Source: Mesostigma viride (lineage: Eukaryota; Streptophyta; Mesostigmatophyceae; Mesostigmatales; Mesostigmataceae). Taken from it: a DNA stretch of 64,000 nucleotides. A program made the position numbers and the translations under genes. Positions within the stretch are counted from its first letter, which is position 1. Every line of letters begins with the position of its first letter. The notes beneath the pieces are model-generated. The model worked only from the letters and a program-made list of their open reading frames with translations. It did not search any database and was not told the origin of the DNA. The stretch is from positions 420,823 to 484,822 of the forward strand of contig RPFO01000312.1 in the NCBI GenBank assembly GCA_009746045.1, read 5' to 3'. This document shows, in pieces, positions 9,601 through 22,938 of the stretch.

Positions 9601-12600
9601 CAGAAAAATATGTGGCAAGCGTCGCACCTTTGCGGCCATGAGCTTCTTGGACAGCACGTTGCGGCTTTGGAAGGTAACATTGCTGCCCATGGCTGACAGG
9701 AAGCCTGCAATGTGCACGCAAATGCAGACACATACACGCACACACGCACGTGCCCACAGAAGCACAAACACATCCACCCACGCACGTTCATGTCAGCCAA
9801 TGTCGGCCCACACAAGCAGAAACACAGCCACCCATGCACGTTCATGTCAGCCAATGTCGGCCCACACAAGCACAAACACAGCCACCCATGCACGTTCAAG
9901 TCAGCCAATGTCGGCCCACACAAGCAGAAACACAGCCACCCATGCACGTTCATGTCAGCCAATGTCGGCCCACACAAGCACAAACACAGCCACCCATGCA
10001 CGTTCATGTCAGCCAATGTCGGCCCACACAAGCAGAAACACAGCCACCCATGCACGTTCAAGTCAGCCAATGTCGGCCCACACAAGCACAAACACAGCCA
10101 CCCACGCACGTTCATGTCAGCCAATGTCGGCCCACACAAGCACAAACACAGCCACCCATGCACGTTCAAGTCAGCCAATGTCGGCCCACACAAGCACAAA
10201 CACAGCCACCCACGCACGTTCATGTCAGCCAATGTCGGCCCACACAAGCACAAACACAGCCACCCATGCACGTTCATGTCAGCCAATGTCGGCCCACACA
10301 AGCACAAACACAGCCACCCATGCACGTTCATGTCAGCCAATGTCGGCCCACACAAGCACAAACACAGCCACCCATGCACGTTCAAGTCAGCCAATGTCGG
10401 CCCACACAAGCACAAACACAGCCACCCACGCACGTTCATGTCAGCCAATGTCGGCCCACACAAGCACAAACCCAGCCACCCATGCACGTTCAAGTCAGCC
10501 AATGTCGGCCCACACAAGCACAAACACATCCACCCATGCACGTTCATGTCAGCCAATGTCGGCCCACACAAGAACAAACACATCCACCCATGCACGTTCA
10601 AGTCAGCCAATGTCGGCCCACACAAGCACAAACACATCCACCCATGCACGTTCATGTCAGCCAATGTCGGCCCACACAAGCACAAACACAGCCACCCATG
10701 CACGTTCATGTCAGCCAATGTCGGCCCACACAAGCACAAACACAGCCACCCATGCACGTTCAAGTCAGCCAATGTCGGCCCACACAAGCACAAACACAGC
10801 CACCCATGCACGTTCATGTCAGCCAATGTCGGCCCACACAAGCACAAACACAGCCACCCATGCACGTTCAAGTCAGCCAATGTCGGCCCACACAAGCACA
10901 AACACAGCCACCCATGCACGTTCATGTCAGCCAATGTCGGCCCACACAAGCACAAACACAGCCACCCATGCACGTTCAAGTCAGCCAATGTCGGCCCACA
11001 CAAGCACAAACACAGCCACCCATGCACGTTCATGTCAGCCAATGTCGGCCCACACAAGCACAAACACATCCACCCATGCACGTTCAAGTCAGCCAATGTC
11101 GGCCCACACAAGCAGAAACACAGCCACCCATGCACGTTCAAGTCAGCCAATGTCGGCCCACACAAGCAGAAACACAGCCACCCATGCACGTTCAAGTCAG
11201 CCAATGTCGGCCCACACAAGCAGAAACACAGCCACCCACGCACGTTCAAGTCAGCCAATGTCGGCCCACACAAGCAGAAACACAGCCACCCATGCACGTT
11301 CAAGTCAGCCAATGTCGGCCCACACAAGCAGAAACACAGCCACCCACGCACGTTCATGTCAGCCAATGTCGGCCCACACAAGCAGAAACACAGCCACCCA
11401 CGCACGTTCAAGTCAGCCAATGTCGGCCCACACAAGCAGAAACACAGCCACCCATGCACGTTCAAGTCAGCCAATGTCGGCCCACACAAGAACAAACACA
11501 GCCACCCACGCACGTTCATGTCAGCCAATGTCGGCCCACACAAGCACAAACACAGCCACCCACGCACGTTCATGTCAGCCAATGTCGGCCCACACAAGCA
11601 CAAACACAGCCACCCATGCACGTTCAAGTCAGCCAATGTCGGCCCACACAAGCACAAACACAGCCACCCACGCACGTTCATGTCAGCCAATGTCGGCCCA
11701 CACAAGCACAAACACAGCCACCCATGCACGTTCATGTCAGCCAATGTCGGCCCACACAAGCACAAACACAGCCACCCATGCACGTTCATGTCAGCCAATG
11801 TCGGCCCACACAAGCACAAACACAGCCACCCATGCACGTTCAAGTCAGCCAATGTCGGCCCACACAAGCACAAACACAGCCACCCACGCACGTTCATGTC
11901 AGCCAATGTCGGCCCACACAAGCACAAACACAGCCACCCATGCACGTTCAAGTCAGCCAATGTCGGCCCACACAAGCAGAAACACAGCCACCCACGCACG
12001 TTCAAGTCAGCCAATGTCGGCCCACACAAGCAGAAACACAGCCACCCATGCACGTTCAAGTCAGCCAATGTCGGCCCACACAAGCAGAAACACAGCCACC
12101 CACGCACGTTCATGTCAGCCAATGTCGGCCCACACAAGCACAAACACAGCCACCCACGCACGTTCATGTCAGCCAATGTCGGCCCACACAAGCACAAACA
12201 CAGCCACCCATGCACGTTCAAGTCAGCCAATGTCGGCCCACACAAGCACAAACACAGCCACCCACGCACGTTCATGTCAGCCAATGTCGGCCCACACAAG
12301 AACAAACACATCCACCCATGCACGTTCAAGTCAGCCAATGTCGGCCCACACAAGCACAAACACATCCACCCATGCACGTTCATGTCAGCCAATGTCGGCC
12401 CACACAAGCACAAACACAGCCACCCACGCACGTTCATGTCAGCCAATGTCGGCCCACACAAGCACAAACACAGCCACCCATGCACGTTCAAGTCAGCCAA
12501 TGTCGGCCCACACAAGCACAAACACAGCCACCCACGCACGTTCATGTCAGCCAATGTCGGCCCACACAAGCACAAACACAGCCACCCATGCACGTTCATG

Positions 12601-15600
12601 TCAGCCAATGTCGGCCCACACAAGCACAAACACAGCCACCCATGCACGTTCAAGTCAGCCAATGTCGGCCCACACAAGCACAAACACAGCCACCCACGCA
12701 CGTTCATGTCAGCCAATGTCGGCCCACACAAGCACAAACCCAGCCACCCATGCACGTTCAAGTCAGCCAATGTCGGCCCACACAAGCACAAACACATCCA
12801 CCCATGCACGTTCATGTCAGCCAATGTCGGCCCACACAAGCACAAACACATCCACCCATGCACGTTCAAGTCAGCCAATGTCGGCCCACACAAGCACAAA
12901 CACATCCACCCATGCACGTTCATGTCAGCCAATGTCGGCCCACACAAGCACAAACACAGCCACCCATGCACGTTCATGTCAGCCAATGTCGGCCCACACA
13001 AGCAGAAACACAGCCACCCACGCACGTTCATGTCAGCCAATGTCGGCCCACACAAGCACAAACACAGCCACCCACGCACGTTCAAGTCAGCCAATGTCGG
13101 CCCACACAAGCAGAAACACAGCCACCCATGCACGTTCAAGTCAGCCAATGTCGGCCCACACAAGCAGAAACACAGCCACCCACGCACGTTCATGTCAGCC
13201 AATGTCGGCCCACACAAGCACAAACACAGCCACCCACGCACGTTCATGTCAGCCAATGTCGGCCCACACAAGCACAAACACAGCCACCCATGCACGTTCA
13301 AGTCAGCCAATGTCGGCCCACACAAGCACAAACACAGCCACCCACGCACGTTCATGTCAGCCAATGTCGGCCCACACAAGCACAAACACAGCCACCCATG
13401 CACGTTCATGTCAGCCAATGTCGGCCCACACAAGCACAAACACAGCCACCCATGCACGTTCATGTCAGCCAATGTCGGCCCACACAAGCACAAACACAGC
13501 CACCCATGCACGTTCAAGTCAGCCAATGTCGGCCCACACAAGCACAAACACAGCCACCCACGCACGTTCATGTCAGCCAATGTCGGCCCACACAAGCACA
13601 AACACAGCCACCCATGCACGTTCAAGTCAGCCAATGTCGGCCCACACAAGCACAAACACATCCACCCATGCACGTTCATGTCAGCCAATGTCGGCCCACA
13701 CAAGAACAAACACATCCACCCATGCACGTTCAAGTCAGCCAATGTCGGCCCACACAAGAACAAACACATCCACCCATGCACGTTCATGTCAGCCAATGTC
13801 GGCCCACACAAGCACAAACACAGCCACCCATGCACGTTCATGTCAGCCAATGTCGGCCCACACAAGCACAAACACAGCCACCCATGCACGTTCAAGTCAG
13901 CCAATGTCGGCCCACACAAGCACAAACACAGCCACCCATGCACGTTCATGTCAGCCAATGTCGGCCCACACAAGCACAAACACAGCCACCCATGCACGTT
14001 CAAGTCAGCCAATGTCGGCCCACACAAGCACAAACACAGCCACCCATGCACGTTCATGTCAGCCAATGTCGGCCCACACAAGCACAAACACAGCCACCCA
14101 TGCACGTTCAAGTCAGCCAATGTCGGCCCACACAAGCACAAACACAGCCACCCATGCACGTTCATGTCAGCCAATGTCGGCCCACACAAGCAGAAACACA
14201 GCCACCCATGCACGTTCATGTCAGCCAATGTCGGCCCACACAAGCACAAACACAGCCACCCATGCACGTTCATGTCAGCCAATGTCGGCCCACACAAGCA
14301 CAAACACAGCCACCCATGCACGTTCAAGTCAGCCAATGTCGGCCCACACAAGCAGAAACACAGCCACCCATGCACGTTCAAGTCAGCCAATGTCGGCCCA
14401 CACAAGCAGAAACACAGCCACCCACGCACGTTCAAGTCAGCCAATGTCGGCCCACACAAGCAGAAACACAGCCACCCATGCACGTTCAAGTCAGCCAATG
14501 TCGGCCCACACAAGCAGAAACACAGCCACCCACGCACGTTCATGTCAGCCAATGTCGGCCCACACAAGCAGAAACACAGCCACCCACGCACGTTCAAGTC
14601 AGCCAATGTCGGCCCACACAAGCAGAAACACAGCCACCCATGCACGTTCAAGTCAGCCAATGTCGGCCCACACAAGCAGAAACACAGCCACCCACGCACG
14701 TTCATGTCAGCCAATGTCGGCCCACACAAGCACAAACACAGCCACCCACGCACGTTCATGTCAGCCAATGTCGGCCCACACAAGCACAAACACAGCCACC
14801 CATGCACGTTCAAGTCAGCCAATGTCGGCCCACACAAGCACAAACACAGCCACCCACGCACGTTCATGTCAGCCAATGTCGGCCCACACAAGCACAAACA
14901 CAGCCACCCATGCACGTTCATGTCAGCCAATGTCGGCCCACACAAGCACAAACACAGCCACCCATGCACGTTCATGTCAGCCAATGTCGGCCCACACAAG
15001 CACAAACACAGCCACCCATGCACGTTCAAGTCAGCCAATGTCGGCCCACACAAGCACAAACACAGCCACCCACGCACGTTCATGTCAGCCAATGTCGGCC
15101 CACACAAGCACAAACCAGCCACCCATGCACGTTCAAGTCAGCCAATGTCGGCCCACACAAGCAGAAACACAGCCACCCACGCACGTTCAAGTCAGCCAAT
15201 GTCGGCCCACACAAGCAGAAACACAGCCACCCATGCACGTTCAAGTCAGCCAATGTCGGCCCACACAAGCAGAAACACAGCCACCCACGCACGTTCATGT
15301 CAGCCAATGTCGGCCCACACAAGCACAAACACAGCCACCCACGCACGTTCATGTCAGCCAATGTCGGCCCACACAAGCACAAACACAGCCACCCATGCAC
15401 GTTCAAGTCAGCCAATGTCGGCCCACACAAGCACAAACACAGCCACCCACGCACGTTCATGTCAGCCAATGTCGGCCCACACAAGCACAAACACAGCCAC
15501 CCATGCACGTTCATGTCAGCCAATGTCGGCCCACACAAGCACAAACACAGCCACCCATGCACGTTCATGTCAGCCAATGTCGGCCCACACAAGCACAAAC

Positions 15601-18600
15601 ACAGCCACCCATGCACGTTCAAGTCAGCCAATGTCGGCCCACACAAGCACAAACACAGCCACCCACGCACGTTCATGTCAGCCAATGTCGGCCCACACAA
15701 GCACAAACACAGCCACCCATGCACGTTCAAGTCAGCCAATGTCGGCCCACACAAGCACAAACACATCCACCCATGCACGTTCATGTCAGCCAATGTCGGC
15801 CCACACAAGAACAAACACAGCCACCCATGCACGTTCAAGTCAGCCAATGTCGGCCCACACAAGCACAAACACATCCACCCATGCACGTTCATGTCAGCCA
15901 ATGTCGGCCCACACAAGCACAAACACAGCCACCCATGCACGTTCAAGTCAGCCAATGTCGGCCCACACAAGCAGAAACACAGCCACCCACGCACGTTCAT
16001 GTCAGCCAATGTCGGCCCACACAAGCAGAAACACAGCCACCCACGCACGTTCAAGTCAGCCAATGTCGGCCCACACAAGCAGAAACACAGCCACCCATGC
16101 ACGTTCAAGTCAGCCAATGTCGGCCCACACAAGCAGAAACACAGCCACCCACGCACGTTCATGTCAGCCAATGTCGGCCCACACAAGCACAAACACAGCC
16201 ACCCACGCACGTTCATGTCAGCCAATGTCGGCCCACACAAGCACAAACACAGCCACCCATGCACGTTCAAGTCAGCCAATGTCGGCCCACACAAGCACAA
16301 ACACAGCCACCCACGCACGTTCATGTCAGCCAATGTCGGCCCACACAAGCACAAACACAGCCACCCATGCACGTTCATGTCAGCCAATGTCGGCCCACAC
16401 AAGCACAAACACAGCCACCCATGCACGTTCATGTCAGCCAATGTCGGCCCACACAAGCACAAACACAGCCACCCATGCACGTTCAAGTCAGCCAATGTCG
16501 GCCCACACAAGCACAAACACAGCCACCCACGCACGTTCATGTCAGCCAATGTCGGCCCACACAAGCACAAACCCAGCCACCCATGCACGTTCAAGTCAGC
16601 CAATGTCGGCCCACACAAGCACAAACACATCCACCCATGCACGTTCATGTCAGCCAATGTCGGCCCACACAAGAACAAACACATCCACCCATGCACGTTC
16701 AAGTCAGCCAATGTCGGCCCACACAAGCACAAACACATCCACCCATGCACGTTCATGTCAGCCAATGTCGGCCCACACAAGCACAAACACAGCCACCCAT
16801 GCACGTTCATGTCAGCCAATGTCGGCCCACACAAGCACAAACACAGCCACCCATGCACGTTCAAGTCAGCCAATGTCGGCCCACACAAGCACAAACACAG
16901 CCACCCATGCACGTTCATGTCAGCCAATGTCGGCCCACACAAGCACAAACACAGCCACCCATGCACGTTCAAGTCAGCCAATGTCGGCCCACACAAGCAC
17001 AAACACAGCCACCCACGCACGTTCATGTCAGCCAATGTGGCCCACACAAGCACAAACACAGCCACCCATGCACGTTCAAGTCAGCCAATGTCGGCCCACA
17101 CAAGCACAAACACAGCTACCCATGCACGTTCATGTCAGCCAATGTCGGCCCACACAAGCACAAACACATCCACCCATGCACGTTCAAGTCAGCCAATGTC
17201 GGCCCACACAAGCAGAAACACAGCCACCCATGCACGTTCAAGTCAGCCAATGTCGGCCCACACAAGCACAAACACAGCCACCCATGCACGTTCATGTCAG
17301 CCAATGTCGGCCCACACAAGCACAAACACAGCCACCCATGCACGTTCATGTCAGCCAATGTCGGCCCACACAAGCACAAACACAGCCACCCATGCACGTT
17401 CATGTCAGCCAATGTCGGCCCACACAAGCACAAACACAGCCACCCATGCACGTTCATGTCAGCCAATGTCGGCCCACACAAGCAGAAACACAGCCACCCA
17501 TGCACGTTCAAGTCAGCCAATGTCGGCCCACACAAGCAGAAACACAGCCACCCATGCACGTTCAAGTCAGCCAATGTCGGCCCACACAAGCAGAAACACA
17601 GCCACCCACGCACGTTCATGTCAGCCAATGTCGGCCCACACAAGCAGAAACACAGCCACCCATGCACGTTCAAGTCAGCCAATGTCGGCCCACACAAGCA
17701 GAAACACAGCCACCCATGCACGTTCAAGTCAGCCAATGTCGGCCCACACAAGCAGAAACACAGCCACCCACGCACGTTCAAGTCAGCCAATGTCGGCCCA
17801 CACAAGCAGAAACACAGCCACCCACGCACGTTCAAGTCAGCCAATGTCGGCCCACACAAGCACACCAGCCGAACGAGAAGGGAATGCCTGAGGACGCGCC
17901 AGATGACGGGCATGGAGCCTGGAGGTATACTCGATCAAGTCATAGAAGACACTTAGACTAATTAAGATAGCCCGCGATGCAACACACCGCCTAGTGAAAG
18001 GATGCCACGCACCTGCCCAGTTGAAGGATGCCTCGGTGACCGACGCCAGCGCGACACCTGCCACGACGGGCACAAGGGAGGCCACCACGGTCAGCTGCGG
18101 GCGCATGCCCAGGAAGAGCGCGGAGAGGAGCACACTGAAGAAGGGCTCCATCGCCTTGATCGTGTGCGTGAAGGACACGGCCACCAGGCCCAGGGACACG
18201 TTGGTCAGCAGGTTACCCAGCGTGTGCACGACCGCGAGGGGGGCCACCGATGTCACCTGGGGGGTGGGAAGGGAGGGGGGGGGGGGAATTAATGTGTGTG
18301 GCAGCCCAAGCAACAGGGGGCGAAGCGATGCCTCAATTTTGACAGACATAGAAACACATCGTGGGGTGGGCAGCAATTGATGAACACCAGATACTTAAGA
18401 CTGTGTCGAAACTTCTAATGAGTTTTGAGAGAAAGTGACACGGAGACTGACAGCTTGGTGGGAATAGACAGCTCCACACCCATGTGAACACCAGCAGAGA
18501 GCACTGGGGCCTGGGTGCACTGGCGGCCCACCTACCTGCGCGCGGCGGGTCGGGCACGCCCCAACCCCCTGTACACAATTCCCCATGTTCAGCACCCACC

Positions 18601-20543
18601 TGCGCGCGGTTGGTTTGGGGCTTCTTGTGCAGGCCGGCCAACCAGGTGACCACGACCAGCAGCGAGCCGACCGCAAACTGGAGCGCAGTGCAGGTGATGG
18701 GGTACGGGAACACCTTGAGCACTTGCTTGTTGTAGATGTTGAAGTAGATCTGGGGGGACGGGGGGGGGGGGGGCAGACATGGGGGTGGTGCCAGGGGGGG
18801 GGAAGCCAGGGCGCGGTGGCCGTGTTGAGGGCGCGCTGGAACCGTTGGAAAGAGAGAAGAAGCCAGGGAAACCAAGAACCATTGGAAAGAGAGAAGAAGC
18901 CAGGGAAACCAAGGTGGCGTGAAATCGTGGATGCCTATCTGCAGGGCATACGATGAATCGAGCAGGGACACCGACACAGGCAGCCAGGGCGCAAGCATGC
19001 TATCAAAATGGTAACAAGGCGCCATATCAAACCACCCAACTGTGGAGATATCGAACACCATGGGGTGGAAGGCACACCCCTACGAAACGGCGCAGAAGCT
19101 GGCAGCAGCAACGTGGCGAGCTAAGAGTTTGCCACGCCGAGGTCACTGCAGGGCGGACTGGCGGAAGAGAGCACCGACGTTTTCCTTCGCTGGTCGGAAC
19201 CTTAACACATGGGCGAATTCTCGTCAAAAGACTAATATCGATTGTCTGCGAAACGGGTAACAAGACCGTCCATTCAAGGTTTGTGCACCTTCGTGCTGCA
19301 GAAAGTCTATCCACAAGCTTCCTACCCTATAAATTGAGCTTCTCAACGGTCATGGTACATAATTTCATCGAAAAATTCGCCATTCGCACCTACTTAGTTC
19401 TCGGAGTTGGGATATGCAAAAGGTATTGTGACGGGATCCAACTACAGCTGGGCCTATTTGACGGGAGCTACTTGACGGGTTTTACCTTACATGATCACGA
19501 GGATCGTGGGCGGGGATTTACTGAACTCCGCCGCTGGACGGGATTGACGGGATTGACAGGATTGACGGGATTGACAGGATTAACGGGATTGACAGGATTC
19601 AGTGATTGACGACTGCTAGACGGAATACTGCTTACGGGGTAAACTTGACGGGATTCTTCTCCACGGGATTCTACTCCACGGGATTCTACTCCACGGGATT
19701 CTTTTTCACGGGATTCTACTTGACGGGATCCGCATGCGGGGACGGGAAAGGTTGTAGAGGGCGGAAATGCGACCGGCGACGTTTAGGTTGAGTTGAGTGG
19801 AGTTTCCCGCGCCGGTTGTCCGACAGGGTTATCATGAGTGGATCCAAAGACCGGCCACGTGGGAATGCGACCTCTTGATAGTGGAACTTGGAAGTCATCT
19901 ATGGCAGATCAAAGGGTGTGAACAGCCTAGGCCAGTAGGGGTCAAATTCAGATAGGACGTCTCACGTCTTGCGAAAAAGCGACCTTTTTTTTAATTAGGG
20001 GCGGAGCCCTACGGGTTATACTTGTCCACAATAGTAACTACGTCGACGCCAGCCGCAAAATATCCGCCGTTTTCCGTTCGACGGCATTTATAGGCAATTC
20101 TACGCCAGCGACGCCATTTTAGCAAAAACTTAGCTTACATTGAATAGATACCAGAGTCCGAATAGTAATCCGAGGTAAAGGGTCTTCTTCATGTCTGCGT
20201 CCTTTGCCGCGGAGGGTGGCTGCGACACTGCGGCGAGCGCGTCGTTCGGTACCGCGCCGCTGCTGCCGTTCTCCATTGCGTGCAAATGCCATTCGTGGGA
20301 GGTGGGAGATGGAATCCGGTGGATGGGAACTTTCCCATGTGGCATCCCGCTGTGAAATCCCCGGAGGGCAAACCTGTTACTCGAGAAAAAACTCTTCGAC
20401 GAGGGGGTCAGAGGCTTCAGGCCCACGACGCGGGAAACGGATGGGGTTTGTTGCTGCCGATGCTTGCTGCTGCCGGAAAGAATTACACGCGGCGCTGCTG
20501 CTGTGACCGTGCTTGCGCAGCCTGCGATAACCATTTCTGTCAC
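6661..20543 (-). CDS. PPT: Plastid phosphoenolpyruvate/phosphate translocator (PPT), 7 exons
   Basis: Exons (minus strand): 20543-20139, 18749-18600, 18256-18013, 9704-9628, 9094-8894, 7967-7838, 6764-6661. All introns are GT-AG, phases agree, and the product is 436 aa. PPT exchanges phosphoenolpyruvate for phosphate across the inner plastid envelope and feeds aromatic amino acid and fatty acid synthesis. Residues 1 to about 115 are rich in Ser/Ala/Arg and poor in acidic residues, like a transit peptide. The mature part opens with [12 protein letters not shown] and continues [17 protein letters not shown] (136-152), [20 protein letters not shown] (212-231), [24 protein letters not shown] (299-309), [20 protein letters not shown] and [19 protein letters not shown] at 380-381 matches the conserved Lys-Arg substrate-binding pair of plastid phosphate translocators. 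LDNINLFSI and AYQQVSYM favour PPT over triose-, glucose- or xylulose-phosphate types. The start is the first ATG of the transit-peptide frame. Confidence 0.93.
8476..8772. repeat. 23-bp minisatellite in PPT intron 5
   Basis: About 13 tandem copies of a 23-bp unit (gctgatagacagagatgatatag with ag/cg and ata/aca/atg variants) inside the intron 7968-8893. Because 23 is not a multiple of three, all three frames cycle through the unit. Confidence 0.9.
9762..17865. repeat. 54-bp minisatellite, about 150 copies, in PPT intron 3
   Basis: The unit reads cacccatgcacgttcatgtc, agccaatgtcggcccacaca, agcacaaacacagc (54 bp). Copies differ at a few fixed positions: catgca/cgca, catgtc/aagtc, agcac/agcag/agaac, cagc/catc. 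The array fills nearly all of the 8,308-bp intron 9705-18012. Since 54 is divisible by three and the unit has no stop in several frames, it creates open frames of more than 2,700 codons on the plus strand and 1,865 on the minus strand. Single-base deletions at about 15114 and 17037 switch those frames. None is a gene. Confidence 0.97.
18838..18913. repeat. Two tandem copies of a 37-bp unit in PPT intron 1
   Basis: Unit ccgttggaaagagagaagaag followed by ccagggaaaccaag, present twice. Intron 1 spans 18750-20138. Confidence 0.7.
19535..19730. repeat. Short tandem repeats (ggattgacgg; gggattctactccac) in PPT intron 1
   Basis: About six copies of a 10-bp unit (ggattgacgg/ggattgacag) at 19538-19602, then about five copies of a 15-bp relative (gggattctactccac) at 19646-19728. 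Both share the core ACGGGATT, which also recurs singly at 19435-19500. Confidence 0.75.
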
Positions 20544-21079
20544 AACGGGATGGACACGGTACCCTGGCCAAGCAAATTGCTGCTCAAATATTCAAACTCA
20601 GCAATCGACCAACAACGATGCTCTATGGAAAAAATCTTCGTTTTTAGTTTTGCTTTTGAACGTCAACGAGACAGCCAGACAGGCGTCATGCGATCGCGGC
20701 AAACTTTGGCGGCAAATGCCGTCAGCCCCTTCTGGCCGTGGGCGCCAGAATCTGGGCACCGACCCAAAAGGTCACCCGGCACCCCTACTGTACGTTACTC
20801 CGGCCACAACAACAGTAGAATTCTCTGCTGCTGATTGCGGCGTGGGACACAACAACAACAACAACAACAACAACGGTAGGGCCGAATACATACAGTACTG
20901 TAAGTACAGTACAGTAGCAGCAGTGGGCGCCGGGTGGCACTCCGGGCTTACAGTACAGTAAAATAAACCTTTGGGGCGGGCATGGGGGGTGGAGGGGTCC
21001 AGGCCGGCGCTGCGGGGGCCTGTTTTGGCCTTTAGGGCTGGGCGGAGCTACCTACTGTAGAGGGGGACACACTACAGTT

Positions 21080-21143
21080 ATTCACGCCTTAAGTTGGGTT
21101 CGAGGTATTGGGTTTAGGAGCGAACCCAACTTAAGGCGTGAAT
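21080..21143. repeat. 23-bp perfect inverted repeat with 18-bp loop
   Basis: Arm 21080-21102 (attcacgccttaagttgggt + tcg) is the exact reverse complement of 21121-21143. Partial copies of the arm (cccaacttaaggcgtgaat) recur at about 21237-21255 and 21271-21290. It could be a small foldback element or a transcription-factor array. Confidence 0.8.
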
Positions 21144-21811
21144 GATTTTACTAAATTCTACAAATTTCAACTAAAGATAAATAAACATACTATTATGAAC
21201 TACTTTGAACTTGGAATGCCAAAATCCTATTCGATCCAACTTAAGGCTTGAACAAAACTTAAGCCAACCCAACTTAAGGCGTGAATGACTGTACTGGATG
21301 GTCGGACCAGCCTACTGTATGTGGATCCACTACTAATAATAACCCTGTCGGACCACCGGCGCGGGAATAAACTCAACTCAACTCAACTACTGTACTGGAT
21401 GTGTACCTAGTCTTCTGTTCGAGGACTCGGATTCCAACGTCTTCATTTGTCTTCAAGGTTCGAATCAACGTTGAGAGTGGGCCTGAGACTTTTGTACATT
21501 AGGTAGCCAAAAATTGAATATCCACGTCCAATATGTTATTTGGTCGCACGCCCCATGTCTAATAATTAACGGTAGTTTACGTGTCCAATCACTCTGGGTG
21601 CAACCGCTTGGTCGATTCCGGTAATCCAGTTTTCGTTGGAAATTAATTCATGGAGACTGGAGAGGCCCGTAAATTTTTTTAAGTGGGCGCATCCATGTTG
21701 TAGTGTTATTTTGGATTGTTACACTCGCTGTTGACGTACTTAGGCAGCTGCTACCAGGAACCACGCCGTTTTTTCATACCCCGTACGAGCTTCTACCCCG
21801 AATGATAGTTG

Positions 21812-21821
21812 TTTATAATAT
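21812..21821 (+). promoter_or_regulatory. Possible TATA element of the Kv gene
   Basis: TTTATAATAT, about 50 bp before the chosen ATG at 21869. Position and composition fit, but the short distance would leave a very short 5' UTR. Confidence 0.25.
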
Positions 21822-21868
21822 CATGATCTGAAGAAGCCGCTTTGGACGCTGCGAGTATTGACAGCTAA

Positions 21869-22845
21869 ATGTTTTCATTGGTCTCTTTGATCGAAAAAGT
21901 AACTCATTTAAAGAGGCATGCAACGGCAAATGCCGACCGCCTGGCTCGGCAACGTTCGCAAGCTTCGATTACCCTTTCCAACGCAACTTTCGAAAGAAGT
22001 AGCGGGCAGATCTGCTGCCCACATTGTCCTTGCTCTTGCCATCAGGGGCAGGGACAAAATGGAAACGCTCCCACTTCCTTAGCAGAAGGTGACGTAGCCA
22101 GGGGCCTCCATATATCTACCGCCAACGAAAGCAACCACCGGCCACGGCCGAGCCCGTCTAGGTTGGTGGATGGCGCAGCTTCTAGAAGCTCTGCAGAAGC
22201 CCCCGGGGCTGCCCCTGAGGCAGGTGATGAGGCAGACGACAGCACGACAACCGCCACGAAGAAAAAGACTCTCCGCGCTCGCGCCTGGGAAATGTTTGAA
22301 GAACCCAGTTCTTCCCATCTGGTAAGGGACGCGCTCCTGCGCTCCTTCTGTCCGCTTGCGCCTTGCTTTCCGTGTGCATGCTACCACTCAAGGCACGAGC
22401 GACGTGGCCACGCATGCTCCCATGCATGCCCGTTTGCAAGGCAGAGAGCAGTCCAAAACTGCCAGCATGCGTGGTGTTACGGGGCGTGATGCTTGGCGGT
22501 TGTGTGGCGTGATGCTAGGTGCATATGTGATGCCTATTCGCGGCGCGTTTGCCATCATTAGTTAGACCTAGTATCACCCTCTATGTCCTCTTCAAACTTG
22601 TCACGCCCCCGCAATTGCATAGTCAGGACGCTGAGGCATAGCATGAGCATGAGCATGAGCATGAGCATGAGCATGAGCATGAGCATGAGCATGAGCATGA
22701 GCATGAGCATGAGCATGAGCATGAGCATGAGCATGAGCATGAGCATGAGCATGAGCATGAGCATGAGCATGAGCATGAGCATGAGCATGAGCATGAGCAT
22801 GAGCATGAGCATGAGCATGAGCATGAGCATGAGCATGAGCATGAG

Positions 22846-22938
<93 letters not shown>

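Larger units (their letters stand above)
20544..21868. promoter_or_regulatory. Shared upstream region of the divergent PPT and Kv genes
   Basis: 1.3 kb separates the two start codons, so both promoters must lie here. It holds a (CAA)n run at 20850-20876, a cluster of short TACAGTA motifs at 20893-20960, an inverted repeat at 21080-21143 with partial copies to 21290, and TCAACTCAACTC copies near 21371-21388. A TTTATAATAT stretch at 21812-21821 is a possible TATA element for the channel. No coding frame is convincing. Confidence 0.5.

Noticed and set aside
9525-17961. Open frames of 1,865 (minus) and 2,713-2,791 (plus) codons with an 18-residue repeat
   Set aside because: They come from a stop-free 54-bp array inside a spliced intron, exist in all three plus frames at once, and swap frames at the single-base deletions at about 15114 and 17037.
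20204-20834. Plus-strand ORFs of 100-184 codons
   Set aside because: They lie antisense to the PPT transit-peptide exon, which has splice sites and homology on the other strand.
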